Positions 1-6,934 of a stretch of 9,008 bases of DNA are shown here, piece after piece. The position numbers and the translations under genes are program-made. How positions within the stretch are numbered: position 1 is the stretch's first letter; every line of letters starts with the position of its first letter. The stretch is taken from positions 1-9,008 of the forward strand of contig CAIKRN010000013.1 in assembly GCA_903829855.1 (NCBI GenBank). Reading direction: 5' to 3'. The notes beneath the pieces were generated by a model. It searched no databases. It saw only the letters and a list, made by a program, of their open reading frames with translations, and was not told where the DNA came from. Origin of the DNA: an uncultured Opitutia bacterium. GTDB taxonomy: Bacteria; Verrucomicrobiota; Verrucomicrobiia; Opitutales; UBA953.

Positions 1-644
1 ACATCGAGCACGAGGTCGAAGGCATCGTGGCCGCGCGCCTTGAGCACAGCGAGCAACTCGGGCGTGAAATGCAGGCCAGCCGTGGGCGCGGCGGCGGCGC
101 GCGCGGCACTGGGGTCCGCATAGACGGTCTGGTAGCGCGCGGCGTCGTCGGCCGCGGCGAGGCCGCGCTCCTTGCGGGCTTCGACGATGTAAGGCGGGAG
201 CGGAAGTTCGCCCACGCGGTCAGCGAGGCCCTGTACGGTTTCGCCGGCGGGCAAATCGAACCGCACGCGGTATTCGCCCTGCTTGGTTTCGACCGCCACG
301 GCATGGCGGCCATCGATGGTGAAGCCTGACGCATCGGAGGCACGTTTCCCCGGACGCAGCATGCACCACCACTCGAGCGGATTGGCGGTGGGCCGCAGGA
401 GCAGGCACTCTACCTTGCCGCCGGTGGGGCGCACGCCGAAAAGGCGGGCCTTGAGCACGGTGACGTTGTTGCGGAGGAGCACGGCGCCCACGGGCAGCAG
501 GTCAGGGAGTTCGGAGAAGAGGCGATGCTCGATGGTACGCGTAGCGCGGCGGACGACGAGGAGGCGCGAACCATCTCGACGCGTGGCAGGCTCCGCAGCG
601 ATGCGGGCGGGCGGGAGTTCGAAATCCAGCTCCCGGACGTCCAT
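1..644 (-). CDS. queA: S-adenosylmethionine:tRNA ribosyltransferase-isomerase QueA (N-terminal 214 residues, runs off the left edge)
   Basis: QueA transfers the ribosyl group of S-adenosylmethionine to 7-aminomethyl-7-deazaguanine at the tRNA wobble position, giving epoxyqueuosine in the cytosol. The visible protein begins MDVRELDFELPP. It shows the family landmarks in order: a RDGSRLLVV segment near residues 23-31, ARLFG at 66-70, PLPPYI at 148-153, RYQTVYA at 170-176 and APTAGLHFT at 186-194. The family is usually about 340-360 residues, so roughly 60% is present and the rest lies beyond base 1. The segment usually reading like NNTRV is NNVTV here (59-63), a variation rather than a defect. 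The ATG at 642-644 was chosen because the upstream gene's stop is only 3 nt away and a GGAG Shine-Dalgarno (complement of 653-656) sits 8 nt before it. It is therefore probably co-transcribed and translationally coupled with the exoribonuclease gene. Confidence 0.95.
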   Translation of the reverse strand, partial: MDVRELDFELPPARIAAEPATRRDGSRLLVVRRATRTIEHRLFSELPDLLPVGAVLLRNNVTVLKARLFGVRPTGGKVECLLLRPTANPLEWWCMLRPGKRASDASGFTIDGRHAVAVETKQGEYRVRFDLPAGETVQGLADRVGELPLPPYIVEARKERGLAAADDAARYQTVYADPSAARAAAAPTAGLHFTPELLAVLKARGHDAFDLVLD

Positions 645-647
645 GGC

Positions 648-1640
648 TTACACTCCGGTCTTCGGCGGCGTGATCAACAGCTGGCCGTCGATCGCACGCA
701 ACTGCATGAACTCGGCGCCGGGAGGAGCCTTGCGCAGCTCTTCTTCCACGGCGGAAAGCTTGGCGTCCATATCATCGATGCGGGCCACGAAAACGGCCTC
801 CGGCGTCGACGGAATGGCGCAGGCGCCGTATTCGCGCATGGTGTGGTGCGAAAGCAGGATGTGCTCGAGGCGTTCGAGGAGCGAAGCCTCTAGACCGACC
901 TTGGTGCCGTGCGTACGCACAATGAAGGCGCCGAGGACGAGGTGGCCGTGCAGATTGCCCGCGCGGGTAAAACCGGCCTTGGCCATGCCGGGCTCGAGGC
1001 GGGAATATTCCTGGACCTTGCCGAGGTCATGAAGAATGGTGCCGGCGACGGCAAGGGAGTGATCAACCTTGGTGTAAAGTGGCAGCAACGCTTCGGCGCA
1101 CTTGGCCATGCGCAGCGTGTGCTCAAGTAGGCCGTGGCGATAAGCATGGTGCATGCCCAGGGCCGCGACGGCGTCGTAGAAACGCTCACCGTGCTCTTCG
1201 AGGACAGATTCCACGGTGGCGCGCAGGGTCGCGTGCGGGATGCGGCTTATGATGCCCGCGAGTTCCGCCTTCATCTTCACCGGATCGTGTTGCGAGACCG
1301 GGGTGAGCTTGCCCATGATCGCTGGGTCGGAACGCTCGGCGTCGGTGATCGGCGTGAGCAGGTCGACCTTGAGGTCAGGGCGGCCATTGAAGTCGCCGAC
1401 TACTCCGCCCACGCGGACGATCGCACCGGGCTTGAGCGTCACGAGCACCGGCTTCACCGGAGAGTCGCCAAAGACGCGCACCTTGATGTCGTCGGTCGCA
1501 TCGGCGATCACCGCTTCATAATAGGTGGAGCCGGTCTTCGCGGTCTTGGTGGCGATTTCCCCCAGGGCGCAGATGGCCTGGAAACGGGAGCCGACCGGGG
1601 AGGTCTTGCTTTCGCGGAGAGTCAGGAGAGGCTCGGACAT
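648..1640 (-). CDS. YhaM-type 3'-5' exoribonuclease (OB-fold plus HD domain)
   Basis: The 330-residue protein has the two-part architecture of YhaM/Cbf1-type 3'-5' exoribonucleases, which degrade RNA and sometimes single-stranded DNA with a metal-dependent HD domain. Residues about 15-97 read as an OB-fold nucleic-acid-binding domain (TKTGSTYYEA-like strand, KVRVFG, PGAIVRVGGVV, RPDLKVD). The HD domain covers about 160-295, with likely metal ligands in HHAYRHGLLEHT (164-175), LHDLGK (203-208), HGH (231-233), SHH (264-266) and a late Asp pair at 289-290. Length is close to the roughly 310-330 residues usual for the family. It is the first gene of an operon with queA, with 3 nt between stop and start. 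No Shine-Dalgarno is visible before the ATG. Family membership is secure; the exact substrate is inferred. The alternative is a more generic HD phosphohydrolase. Confidence 0.9.
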   Translation of the reverse strand: MSEPLLTLRESKTSPVGSRFQAICALGEIATKTAKTGSTYYEAVIADATDDIKVRVFGDSPVKPVLVTLKPGAIVRVGGVVGDFNGRPDLKVDLLTPITDAERSDPAIMGKLTPVSQHDPVKMKAELAGIISRIPHATLRATVESVLEEHGERFYDAVAALGMHHAYRHGLLEHTLRMAKCAEALLPLYTKVDHSLAVAGTILHDLGKVQEYSRLEPGMAKAGFTRAGNLHGHLVLGAFIVRTHGTKVGLEASLLERLEHILLSHHTMREYGACAIPSTPEAVFVARIDDMDAKLSAVEEELRKAPPGAEFMQLRAIDGQLLITPPKTGV

Positions 1641-1695
1641 GAGCGGGACAGTGGCACCGGAGGCGGGACGGAGAAAGAAAATAAGGCATACCTAT

Positions 1696-1785
1696 GTTAG
1701 GGCCGACTCTCGGAGCCGTCCGTTCGCGGACAGAGATACGTTTATCCATCGGCTCAACGGCGGGCTCTGAGAGTCCGCCCTACCC
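1696..1785. repeat. Inverted palindromic repeat pair (REPIN-like), copy A
   Basis: Two hairpins face each other between a GTTAGGG box on the left and CCCTACCC on the right. The left hairpin is 1701-1721 (9-nt arms, 7 matched, loop TCG). The right hairpin is 1759-1779 (8 pairs plus a G-T wobble, loop TGA). The right arm, read on the other strand, resembles the left one. It lies 56 nt upstream of the exoribonuclease start, within 1641-2015, where no gene is visible. Confidence 0.75.
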
Positions 1786-1817
1786 AAGACAGATTCCCTC
1801 CATAACTGCTAGCGGCG

Positions 1818-1925
1818 GGTAGGGACGGCTGTCCTCAGCCGTCCGCTCGCGAATAGAGCGAAGCACCTCGAACGAGTTCCAATCCTCGTCGGCTCAACGG
1901 CGGATTGAGGACAACCCGCCCTACC
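1818..1925. repeat. Inverted palindromic repeat pair (REPIN-like), copy B
   Basis: The left box GGTAGGG leads into a perfect 9-bp hairpin (arms 1823-1831 and 1836-1844, loop TCCT). The right hairpin (arms 1899-1907 and 1912-1920, loop AGGA, one A-C mismatch) ends in CCCTACC. The hairpin tips differ from the other copies but match each other: GTCCTC on the left and GAGGAC on the right. The spacer between the hairpins is about 54 nt and shows no ORF or promoter I can defend. Confidence 0.8.
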
Positions 1926-1980
1926 AGAGACAATCAACCCGACCCCACCCTTTCCCTGCCCCCAGCCATCCTCTCACCCT

Positions 1981-2007
1981 TGCCCTCGTGCCCACCTGCC
2001 CCCTAAT
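1981..2007 (+). repeat. C-rich octad leader element ending CCCCCTAAT, upstream of arsC
   Basis: Three consecutive 8-nt units, TGCCCTCG, TGCCCACC and TGCCCCCT, are followed by AAT. The arsC ATG lies 8 nt further on. The same element recurs before the genes starting at 3775 and 7189. No Shine-Dalgarno sequence lies between it and the ATG. Role unknown: it could be a leader or control element, or a dispersed repeat. Confidence 0.75.
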
Positions 2008-2015
2008 TTCACGAC

Positions 2016-2459
2016 ATGTCCACCAAGCCCGCCATTCTTGTCCTCTGCACCGGCAACTCCTGCCGCAGCCACATGGCTGAAGGCTTCCTGCGGGCGGCGG
2101 TCGGCGATAGTGCCAAGGTCTTTAGTGCCGGCTCGAAGCCTGCGGGCTACGTCCACCCGCTATCCATCAAAGTCATGGCCGAGGCCGGGGTAGACATCTC
2201 GCAACACACCTCGAAGCACATGAATGAGTTTCTGCCGCGCCGCATCGACGTCGTCATCACCGTCTGTGGGAATGCTGACCAAGTCTGCCCAATGTACCCA
2301 GGCCAAGTCGCCCGCTTCCACTGGGGCTTCGACGACCCGGCGCACGCCAAGGGCACTGAAGAAGAAATCTTGAATGAATTTCGGCGAGTGCGGGATGAGA
2401 TCAGAGTGAAATTCACCGCCTACGGTATCGCCGTAAAGGCTGGCAAGCTGCAGGGCTGA
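2016..2459 (+). CDS. arsC: Arsenate reductase, thioredoxin-dependent (low-molecular-weight phosphatase fold)
   Basis: The enzyme reduces arsenate to arsenite in the cytosol, with electrons supplied by thioredoxin. The 147-residue protein has the P-loop CTGNSCRS at 11-18 (nucleophile Cys11, Arg17). Cys84 and Cys91 match the redox Cys pair of the Staphylococcus pI258 ArsC (Cys82/Cys89), and HWGFDDPA at 102-109 contains the general-acid Asp. This Cys triad separates it from ordinary tyrosine phosphatases and from glutaredoxin-type ArsC. The family is about 130-140 residues, so it is full length. The start is the ATG 8 nt after the C-rich leader. No arsR, arsB or acr3 gene adjoins it, so this copy is not part of a recognisable ars operon here. 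A few members of this fold act as phosphatases, but the intact triad argues against that. Confidence 0.93.
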   Translation: MSTKPAILVLCTGNSCRSHMAEGFLRAAVGDSAKVFSAGSKPAGYVHPLSIKVMAEAGVDISQHTSKHMNEFLPRRIDVVITVCGNADQVCPMYPGQVARFHWGFDDPAHAKGTEEEILNEFRRVRDEIRVKFTAYGIAVKAGKLQG

Positions 2460-2555
2460 GTAACCACCATTCAATACCCGAAGCCCGGTGACGGGGTGAT
2501 TAGCCTTTGCGTTATCGTAGCGAAAGGGATTGCCTCTCGTCACCCCACTCTGCCG

Positions 2556-3701
2556 ATGAAGCCATTCCATGAAACGCGGCAAAAAATCCGCGACGAACTT
2601 GAGTCGCCTGCCGCTAAGCGCGTTTTTGGCTCGGGCTGGGCGAGTGGAGTACTCGGAATCGCCCTGAGTCTTGCCGGCCTGCTACTCGTCATCTCGATGT
2701 GCACGCCGGGTCAGTTGCTGACGACCCCCCAGATTACACCGCTCCAGGAAAACCACTGGTTCAGGATCGGCGTCCTTCTCCTGCTCGTCGGCGGCTTCGC
2801 CTCCTCGGTGGTGAGCCTAGCGCTGCGCGAAGCCAAGATTCTCGGGACCACCGGCGTCTTGCTCGCACTCGTGGCCACCATCATCGGCCAATCCATCGCG
2901 AATGCACATAGCTCTCACGCTCTGCCAATTTATTTCGGCCTGGATTGGTTTGCGCTCAACGTACTGTTTACTGGCCTAATTTTTATTCCCATCGAACGGC
3001 TCCGCCCGCAGAACCCGAATCAACCGATCTTCCGCGATGAATGGCGCGAGGACGTCTTCTACGTTCTTGTCAGCAGCCTGATGGTCCAGGCGCTAGCCTT
3101 CCTTCCGCAGGCACCCGGGAAATTTGTCGGCGAACTATCCACCCTCGGAGCCATGCGCGATTGGGTAGGTAGCCTGCCGCTCCTCGTCCAGATCCCTATC
3201 ATCATGTTCGCGGCGGACTTCTTCCAATATTGGGCGCATCGCGCCTTCCACCGCATCCCGTGGCTCTGGAACTTCCACGCCATCCATCATTCCGCCCAGA
3301 GCATGGATTGGATGTCTGGCGCCCGTATGCACTTCGTCGAAATTCTCATCATTCGTTCAATCACCGCGATCCCGGTCTTGGCACTCGGATTTACCCCCCT
3401 CGCAATCGAACTCTACGTGCTTTTGGCCTACGTCTACACGACTTTGATTCATGCTAATATCGGCTGGCGTTTCCCGCTCGTCGATAGGCTGTTCGTCACG
3501 CCGCAGTTCCACCACTGGCATCATGGCGCCGATAAAGAGGCTATCGATGTGAACTTCGCCATTCACTTTCCAATTTTAGATCGGCTCTTCGGCACACACC
3601 ATCTCCCCAAGGATAAATGGCCCACGAGTTACGGCATCGAAGGCCATCCGGTCCCCAAGGGCTATTGGGCACAGCTGATTTACCCCTTCCGCCGGAAGTA
3701 A
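2556..3701 (+). CDS. Membrane fatty-acid hydroxylase / sterol desaturase family protein
   Basis: This is a 381-residue integral membrane di-iron oxygenase of the fatty acid hydroxylase superfamily, which hydroxylates or desaturates lipids. Numbered from the ATG at 2556, the His clusters are HRAFH (228-232), HAIHH (241-245) and FHHWHH (318-323), the usual HX3H, HX2HH and HX2HH set. The typical C-terminal LDRLFGT follows at 341-347. Hydrophobic segments lie at about 29-48, 71-90, 98-115, 132-147, 167-183, 208-225 and 260-298. The N-terminal roughly 130 residues with extra membrane spans precede the catalytic domain. An in-frame GTG at 2496 would add 20 residues, but these are not membrane-like and the ATG gives a charged amphipathic start (MKPFHETRQK), so the ATG is preferred. 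No Shine-Dalgarno is visible. It follows arsC by about 96 nt. The substrate cannot be told from sequence. Confidence 0.88.
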   Translation: MKPFHETRQKIRDELESPAAKRVFGSGWASGVLGIALSLAGLLLVISMCTPGQLLTTPQITPLQENHWFRIGVLLLLVGGFASSVVSLALREAKILGTTGVLLALVATIIGQSIANAHSSHALPIYFGLDWFALNVLFTGLIFIPIERLRPQNPNQPIFRDEWREDVFYVLVSSLMVQALAFLPQAPGKFVGELSTLGAMRDWVGSLPLLVQIPIIMFAADFFQYWAHRAFHRIPWLWNFHAIHHSAQSMDWMSGARMHFVEILIIRSITAIPVLALGFTPLAIELYVLLAYVYTTLIHANIGWRFPLVDRLFVTPQFHHWHHGADKEAIDVNFAIHFPILDRLFGTHHLPKDKWPTSYGIEGHPVPKGYWAQLIYPFRRK

Positions 3702-3719
3702 GCGCGGCGGAGGCGTGCC

Positions 3720-3759
3720 GCAAGTGGGCACGTGTCCCCTTGCCCCCGTGCCCACTTGC
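3720..3759 (+). repeat. Perfect 12-bp inverted repeat between two genes
   Basis: GCAAGTGGGCAC (3720-3731) is repeated in inverted form at 3748-3759, with a 16-nt loop. It starts 18 nt after the hydroxylase stop, and its right arm is part of the C-rich leader of the next gene. There is no T-tract, so it is not a standard terminator. In RNA it would fold the C-rich leader into a stem. Confidence 0.7.
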
Positions 3760-3767
3760 CCCCTAAT
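3733..3767 (+). repeat. C-rich octad leader element, upstream of the HEAT-like gene
   Basis: Four 8-nt units, TGTCCCCT, TGCCCCCG, TGCCCACT and TGCCCCCT, are followed by AAT. The preferred ATG at 3775 lies 7 nt further on. The complementary strand has four G-runs (5, 3, 5 and 4 G) separated by 5, 3 and 3 nt, which meets the usual quadruplex pattern. Confidence 0.8.
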
Positions 3768-3774
3768 GAGCAAC

Positions 3775-4551
3775 ATGCGCCTCTTCACTTCCCTGCTCTT
3801 CGCCGCCGCTTCGCTCACCGCCGCCGATCGTCCAGTCGTCGATCACGCCGCCTATACGGCCGCGCTGAAAGATTTCCGCAAAGGCGCAAGTAAGTCGGTC
3901 GAAGCCCTGAAAAAGGCTGACACTACCCCAGCCGTGCGCCTCGCCGCAGTTGATGACGTTCGCGAACGACTCGTTGATGAACCCACCTCGCCACTAACCG
4001 GAGAAGTGGCGGCACTACTGGGGTCGACCGATGTCCAAACTGCCCAGCTCCTCCTTTCCGCGCTCGCCGAAGCGAAGGCGGCTGGTGCGACCGCGCAAGT
4101 GGCGGCGCTCGCCTCGACCCCTCATTCCCCACTGCGCGTACCCGCTGCGCTAGCCCTGGCTGAAATCGGCGGCGCCAAAGCCGTGCCGATTCTCGCGGCA
4201 CTGGCGAAGGATGAAGCCCTTGCCGAAAATATTCAGGAAGCATTGGTAAAAGTCGCCGGCCCAGGCGTGACCGATGCCTTCAGCGCCGGGATTATGGATA
4301 CCAAGGCCGATGTCACCGCGCGCAATGCCCTCATCAAGGCAGCCGTCGCCCGCAATCTTCGCGCCATCGCCGGAGCCCTCTGCGTCGCGATTAAGGAAGA
4401 GATCATGCGCCTCGAATGCCAGAAGGCCTTATTGAAACTCGCCCAGCCGACCGACCTCGCGGCCCTCCGCGAAGCCGAGCAAGCCGTGACGAATGCCGCG
4501 ACCAAGGGCGCCCTCGGGCGCCTGATCAAGAAACTCGAAGGTGTGAAGTAA
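3775..4551 (+). CDS. Secreted helical-repeat (HEAT-like) protein of unknown function
   Basis: This 258-residue protein is predicted to be secreted. Residues 1-17 form a signal peptide (MRLFTSLLFAAASLTAA, probable cut before DRP), with no lipobox cysteine. The rest is Ala/Leu-rich and almost all helical. Short helix pairs with the spacing of HEAT repeats lie at about 74-165, for example PAALALAEIGG followed by AVPILAALAKD. The C-terminus is basic (IKKLEGVK). There are no catalytic motifs, so a scaffold or binding role is plausible but not shown. An ATG at 3766 and a GTG at 3715 are in frame. The 3766 ATG is partly made by the conserved CCTAAT of the leader repeat, which also occurs before other genes where it is not a start, so 3775 is preferred. 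The function is not recognised. Confidence 0.8.
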   Translation: MRLFTSLLFAAASLTAADRPVVDHAAYTAALKDFRKGASKSVEALKKADTTPAVRLAAVDDVRERLVDEPTSPLTGEVAALLGSTDVQTAQLLLSALAEAKAAGATAQVAALASTPHSPLRVPAALALAEIGGAKAVPILAALAKDEALAENIQEALVKVAGPGVTDAFSAGIMDTKADVTARNALIKAAVARNLRAIAGALCVAIKEEIMRLECQKALLKLAQPTDLAALREAEQAVTNAATKGALGRLIKKLEGVK

Positions 4552-4563
4552 GCAAAGGCACGA

Positions 4564-4626
4564 GTTAGGGACGGAGTTCCGAATGTCCATCGGCCTAACG
4601 GCGGGCTCGGAGAGCCCGCCCTACCC
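4564..4626. repeat. Damaged palindromic repeat pair, copy C
   Basis: The right hairpin is the best preserved of the family: a perfect 9-bp stem (4600-4608 with 4612-4620), loop GGA, followed by CCCTACCC. The left side keeps GTTAGGGACGG and then passes directly to the sequence preceding the right hairpin, so the far half of the left hairpin and most of the spacer appear deleted. It lies between two convergent genes. Confidence 0.75.
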
Positions 4627-4655
4627 AAACAAAAGGGCCGCCCGAAGGCGGCCCT
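4627..4655 (-). terminator. Rho-independent terminator of the thuA-like gene
   Basis: Read on the minus strand, AGGGCCGCC pairs perfectly with GGCGGCCCT around a TTCG loop closed by C-G, the very stable cUUCGg tetraloop, followed by TTTTGTTT. It begins 28 nt past the ThuA stop. Read on the plus strand it could also serve the converging HEAT-like gene, but the downstream sequence there is less T-rich. Confidence 0.9.
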
Positions 4656-4682
4656 GATTCTCTGCTTCGCAGTCTGCTCGCC

Positions 4683-5462
4683 TTACTTCTTCAGCACCCA
4701 GAGCAAGCCACCATTGACGTGCTTGATGAACTCAGGCTCGGAATAAGATTCCTTGGTGTGGCCGAGCGCGGTGTAGAACATACGACCCTTGCCGACAGCC
4801 TTGCACCAAGCCATCGGGTGGTGTTCGCCCATTTCCTTGCCGGCCTTGTAGGTTTTTTCGTCAATCTCGAGGAGCACGATATTGTCTGGGGAAAGGTTAC
4901 GGAAGGAATACCACTCGTCCTTGCGCTTCCAGTCAGCCGGAAGATGGGCCACGGCGGGGTGGTCTTTCACCAGCGGATGGAGCACGGCGACCTGCTGGGC
5001 GGGGTGACCAGCGAAAAGACCGCCGACCATATTGGCGTACCAAGGCCAGTATTTTTCGGCCGAACCGGCATCAGAAGCGGCGTGGATGCCGACATATGCT
5101 CCACCGTTTTCCATCCAAGCCTGAAAGGCGGCGCGGCGCGCAGGGGCGGCCTTGGCGGCGGCTTCCTTTACTTCCTTGGTCGCGTCCTTCGCGACAACAT
5201 CGCCCATGACATCGCCCGTGACGCTCATGAAGGCAACCGCACGGTACTTCGCGAGATTCTCGGCGGTGAAGACGGCCGCGTCTTCGGTCACATCGACTTC
5301 GAGGCCGGCGGCCTTGAACTGCTCTTCGAGCAGCTTGTCGCCGACTTTGATCGAATCCCCGTGGCGGAAGCCAGCGGTCTTCGAGAAGACCAGGGCACGA
5401 TTAGGCTCGGCGGCCAGAGCGACCACGGAGGCAAGTAGCAGGGTGAGGAGGGAGCGGTACAT
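4683..5462 (-). CDS. ThuA-domain protein (trehalose-utilisation-like), exported
   Basis: The 259-residue protein has a signal peptide at 1-18 (MYRSLLTLLLASVVALA, cut before AEP) and a ThuA-like domain of the class I glutamine amidotransferase-like fold. Family landmarks are SKTAGFRHGDSI (27-38), GGAYVGIHAASD (120-131), VGGLFAGHP (146-154), DEWYSF (182-187), HHPMAWCK (214-221) and FYTALGHTKESY (229-240), then GGLLW near the end. ThuA-like proteins are tied to disaccharide use, often next to Gfo/Idh/MocA oxidoreductases, as here. Their biochemical reaction is poorly defined. An Ala/Lys-rich stretch at about 86-109 appears to be an insertion between the third strand and the AAFQAWMENGG helix. 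There is no Shine-Dalgarno; the 5' leader is C-rich. Family confidence is high, reaction unknown. Confidence 0.9.
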   Translation of the reverse strand: MYRSLLTLLLASVVALAAEPNRALVFSKTAGFRHGDSIKVGDKLLEEQFKAAGLEVDVTEDAAVFTAENLAKYRAVAFMSVTGDVMGDVVAKDATKEVKEAAAKAAPARRAAFQAWMENGGAYVGIHAASDAGSAEKYWPWYANMVGGLFAGHPAQQVAVLHPLVKDHPAVAHLPADWKRKDEWYSFRNLSPDNIVLLEIDEKTYKAGKEMGEHHPMAWCKAVGKGRMFYTALGHTKESYSEPEFIKHVNGGLLWVLKK

Positions 5463-5623
5463 AAGTGAGGGGTAGGGCTAGGGATAGGGGTAGTTCTGAC
5501 AGAGGGCAAGGGAGAGTAGTGGGGGCAGCTGCGAAGCAGCCCTCTCTTCCTTCGCTTTCCCTCCTTTCCTCGGAACGTTTCTCCCCTTACACCTGTCCTA
5601 CCCCTACCCATACCTCTGACCCC
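5463..5623. promoter_or_regulatory. Divergent intergenic region with quadruplex-capable repeat and opposed purine/pyrimidine tracts
   Basis: This 161-nt region must carry the promoters of both the ThuA gene and the oxidoreductase, but I see no convincing -35/-10 pair. At 5469-5490 the plus strand has four G-runs (4, 3, 3 and 4 G) with loops TA, CTA and ATA, ending 6 nt from the ThuA start. A small hairpin, GCTGC-GAA-GCAGC, lies at 5528-5540 after a GTAG box, resembling the palindromes elsewhere. From about 5541 to 5623 the plus strand is almost all pyrimidine. Each gene thus has a pyrimidine-rich leader on its own coding strand. Confidence 0.6.
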
Positions 5624-6913
5624 ATGACTAAACTCCATCGTCGTTCGTTCCTAAAGAACTCCGCCCTAGCCGGCGCCCTTCTCGGCTTCCCCTCCATCAT
5701 CCCTGCCTCCGCGCTGGGCAAAGATGGCACGGTTGCCCCGAGCAACCGCCTGCAGCTCGTCGGTATCGGCCTTAAGTCTCAGGGCGGCGGCGACATGCGC
5801 CAGCTGATGTCCAAGAAGGGCGTCCAAGTCATCGCGGTCTGCGACGTCGACAAGAGCGTCCTCGCCTCCTCTTCCGAAGCCGTCGTCAAGAAAGGCATGG
5901 CCGCCCCGAAGCAGTACGTCGACTTCCGTGAACTCCTCGCGAAGGAAAAGCCTGATGCGGCCGTCATGGGCCTACCGGATCACTGGCACTCCGTCATCAG
6001 CTGCGCCACCCTCCGCGCCGGCATCGATGTCTACGGCGAGAAGCCCCTCGCGAAGACTTTCGCCGAAGGCCGCAAGATCGTCGACACCGTGAAAGAGAAC
6101 GGCCGCGTCTGGCAGACCGGCATGTGGCAGCGCTCCACCCCAAATTTCCGTAAGGCGGTCGAGCTCGTCCGTAACGGCGCCCTCGGCAAAATCCTGCACG
6201 TCGAGGCCGGCACCAACGCCAACACCCACAAGATGCCCGACGCCCCGAAGCCCGGCGAAAAGCCGCCCGTCGACGTGGATTACGATCTCTGGGTCGGCCC
6301 GTCCGCTTGGATGGAATACGATCCGCGCGTCTTCCACTTCCACTGGCGCTGGAACCTCAACTTCGGTGGTGGCATGGTCCTCGACTGGGTCTGCCACCAC
6401 GGCGATATCGCCGCCTGGGCCATCGGCAAGGACGCCGAATTCCCCGTCGCCATCGAAGGCACGGGCACCATGCGCGAAGCCCCGTGGAATACCCATAAAG
6501 ACTACGACTACACCCTCACCTACGCCGACGGCATGCAGTTGACCGTCACCAGTAAGTTCGAAGGCGTTAAATTCACCGGCGAGAAAGGCACGATGTACGT
6601 CCGTCGCGGCAGCCAGACCACTTCCGAGAAGGGCTTGTTTGAAAAGGACCTCGGCCCGGATGCTTGGCGCTGCCCTGGCACGACCGATCACTTCCAGGAG
6701 TTCGTCGATTGCTGCCAGTCGCGCCGCAAGCCGATTTCGCACGCCCTCGCCGCACACCACGCCACCGCCATCGGTCACCTCGGCAACGCGGCGATCTTCA
6801 CTGGCCGCAAACTCAAGTTCGATGGTGCCGCCGGCAAGTTCATCAATGACGACACCGCTACCGCGATGCTGTCGCGCGAACTGCGCAAACCCTGGTCGAC
6901 GGACCATATCTGA
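5624..6913 (+). CDS. Gfo/Idh/MocA family oxidoreductase, Tat-exported
   Basis: This is a 429-residue NAD(P)-dependent oxidoreductase, probably acting on a sugar or polyol. A twin-arginine signal (HRRSFLKNS at 5-13, then a hydrophobic stretch to about 31) indicates folded export with the cofactor already bound. The Rossmann domain follows: LQLVGIGLKSQGG (43-55), AVCDVD (71-76), DHWHSVISCATLRAG (119-133) and the family signature YGEKPLAKT (137-145). The C-terminal substrate domain has GGGMVLDWVCHHGDIAAW (248-265), where Asp254 and His258/His259 are likely active-site residues. The protein ends RELRKPW, like many Verrucomicrobiota and Planctomycetota relatives. The ATG at 5624 is chosen because it places the Tat motif at the N-terminus; the longer frame from 5465 reads through low-complexity leader. 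It is divergent from the ThuA-like gene. The exact substrate cannot be assigned. Confidence 0.92.
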   Translation: MTKLHRRSFLKNSALAGALLGFPSIIPASALGKDGTVAPSNRLQLVGIGLKSQGGGDMRQLMSKKGVQVIAVCDVDKSVLASSSEAVVKKGMAAPKQYVDFRELLAKEKPDAAVMGLPDHWHSVISCATLRAGIDVYGEKPLAKTFAEGRKIVDTVKENGRVWQTGMWQRSTPNFRKAVELVRNGALGKILHVEAGTNANTHKMPDAPKPGEKPPVDVDYDLWVGPSAWMEYDPRVFHFHWRWNLNFGGGMVLDWVCHHGDIAAWAIGKDAEFPVAIEGTGTMREAPWNTHKDYDYTLTYADGMQLTVTSKFEGVKFTGEKGTMYVRRGSQTTSEKGLFEKDLGPDAWRCPGTTDHFQEFVDCCQSRRKPISHALAAHHATAIGHLGNAAIFTGRKLKFDGAAGKFINDDTATAMLSRELRKPWSTDHI

Positions 6914-6914
6914 G

Positions 6915-6931
6915 CGCGGCGCGAAGCCGCG
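6915..6931 (+). other. Small GC hairpin directly after the oxidoreductase stop
   Basis: CGCGGC (6915-6920) pairs with GCCGCG (6926-6931) around GCGAA. It lies 1 nt past the TGA. There is no T-tract, so its use as a terminator is only possible. Confidence 0.4.
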
Positions 6932-6934
6932 AGC

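Noticed and set aside
1641..1695. TATGCCTTAT-like -10 element for the exoribonuclease gene on the minus strand
   Set aside because: No matching -35 at the right distance, and the surroundings belong to a repeat; the evidence is too thin for a promoter call.
1696..1925. Two similar repeats in a row as a CRISPR array
   Set aside because: The repeats are long inverted pairs with unequal spacing and internal divergence, not short direct repeats with uniform spacers; no cas genes.
2461..2502. Imperfect stem TAACCACC / GGTGATTA as an arsC terminator
   Set aside because: One mismatch, a long loop and no T-tract; too weak to call.
2496..2555. GTG at 2496 as the hydroxylase start
   Set aside because: The 20 added residues do not fit the family's N-terminus, and the ATG at 2556 gives a natural charged start; not excluded.
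2160..2582. A 140-residue minus-strand frame across arsC and the following spacer
   Set aside because: It is antisense to the well-supported arsC, has no recognisable motif and no initiation signal.
4564..4597. GTTAGGG and GCCTAAC as an integron attC-like site
   Set aside because: The orientation is the reverse of attC core sites, the spacing is too short, and the motif is explained by the palindrome family; no integrase or cassette array is present.
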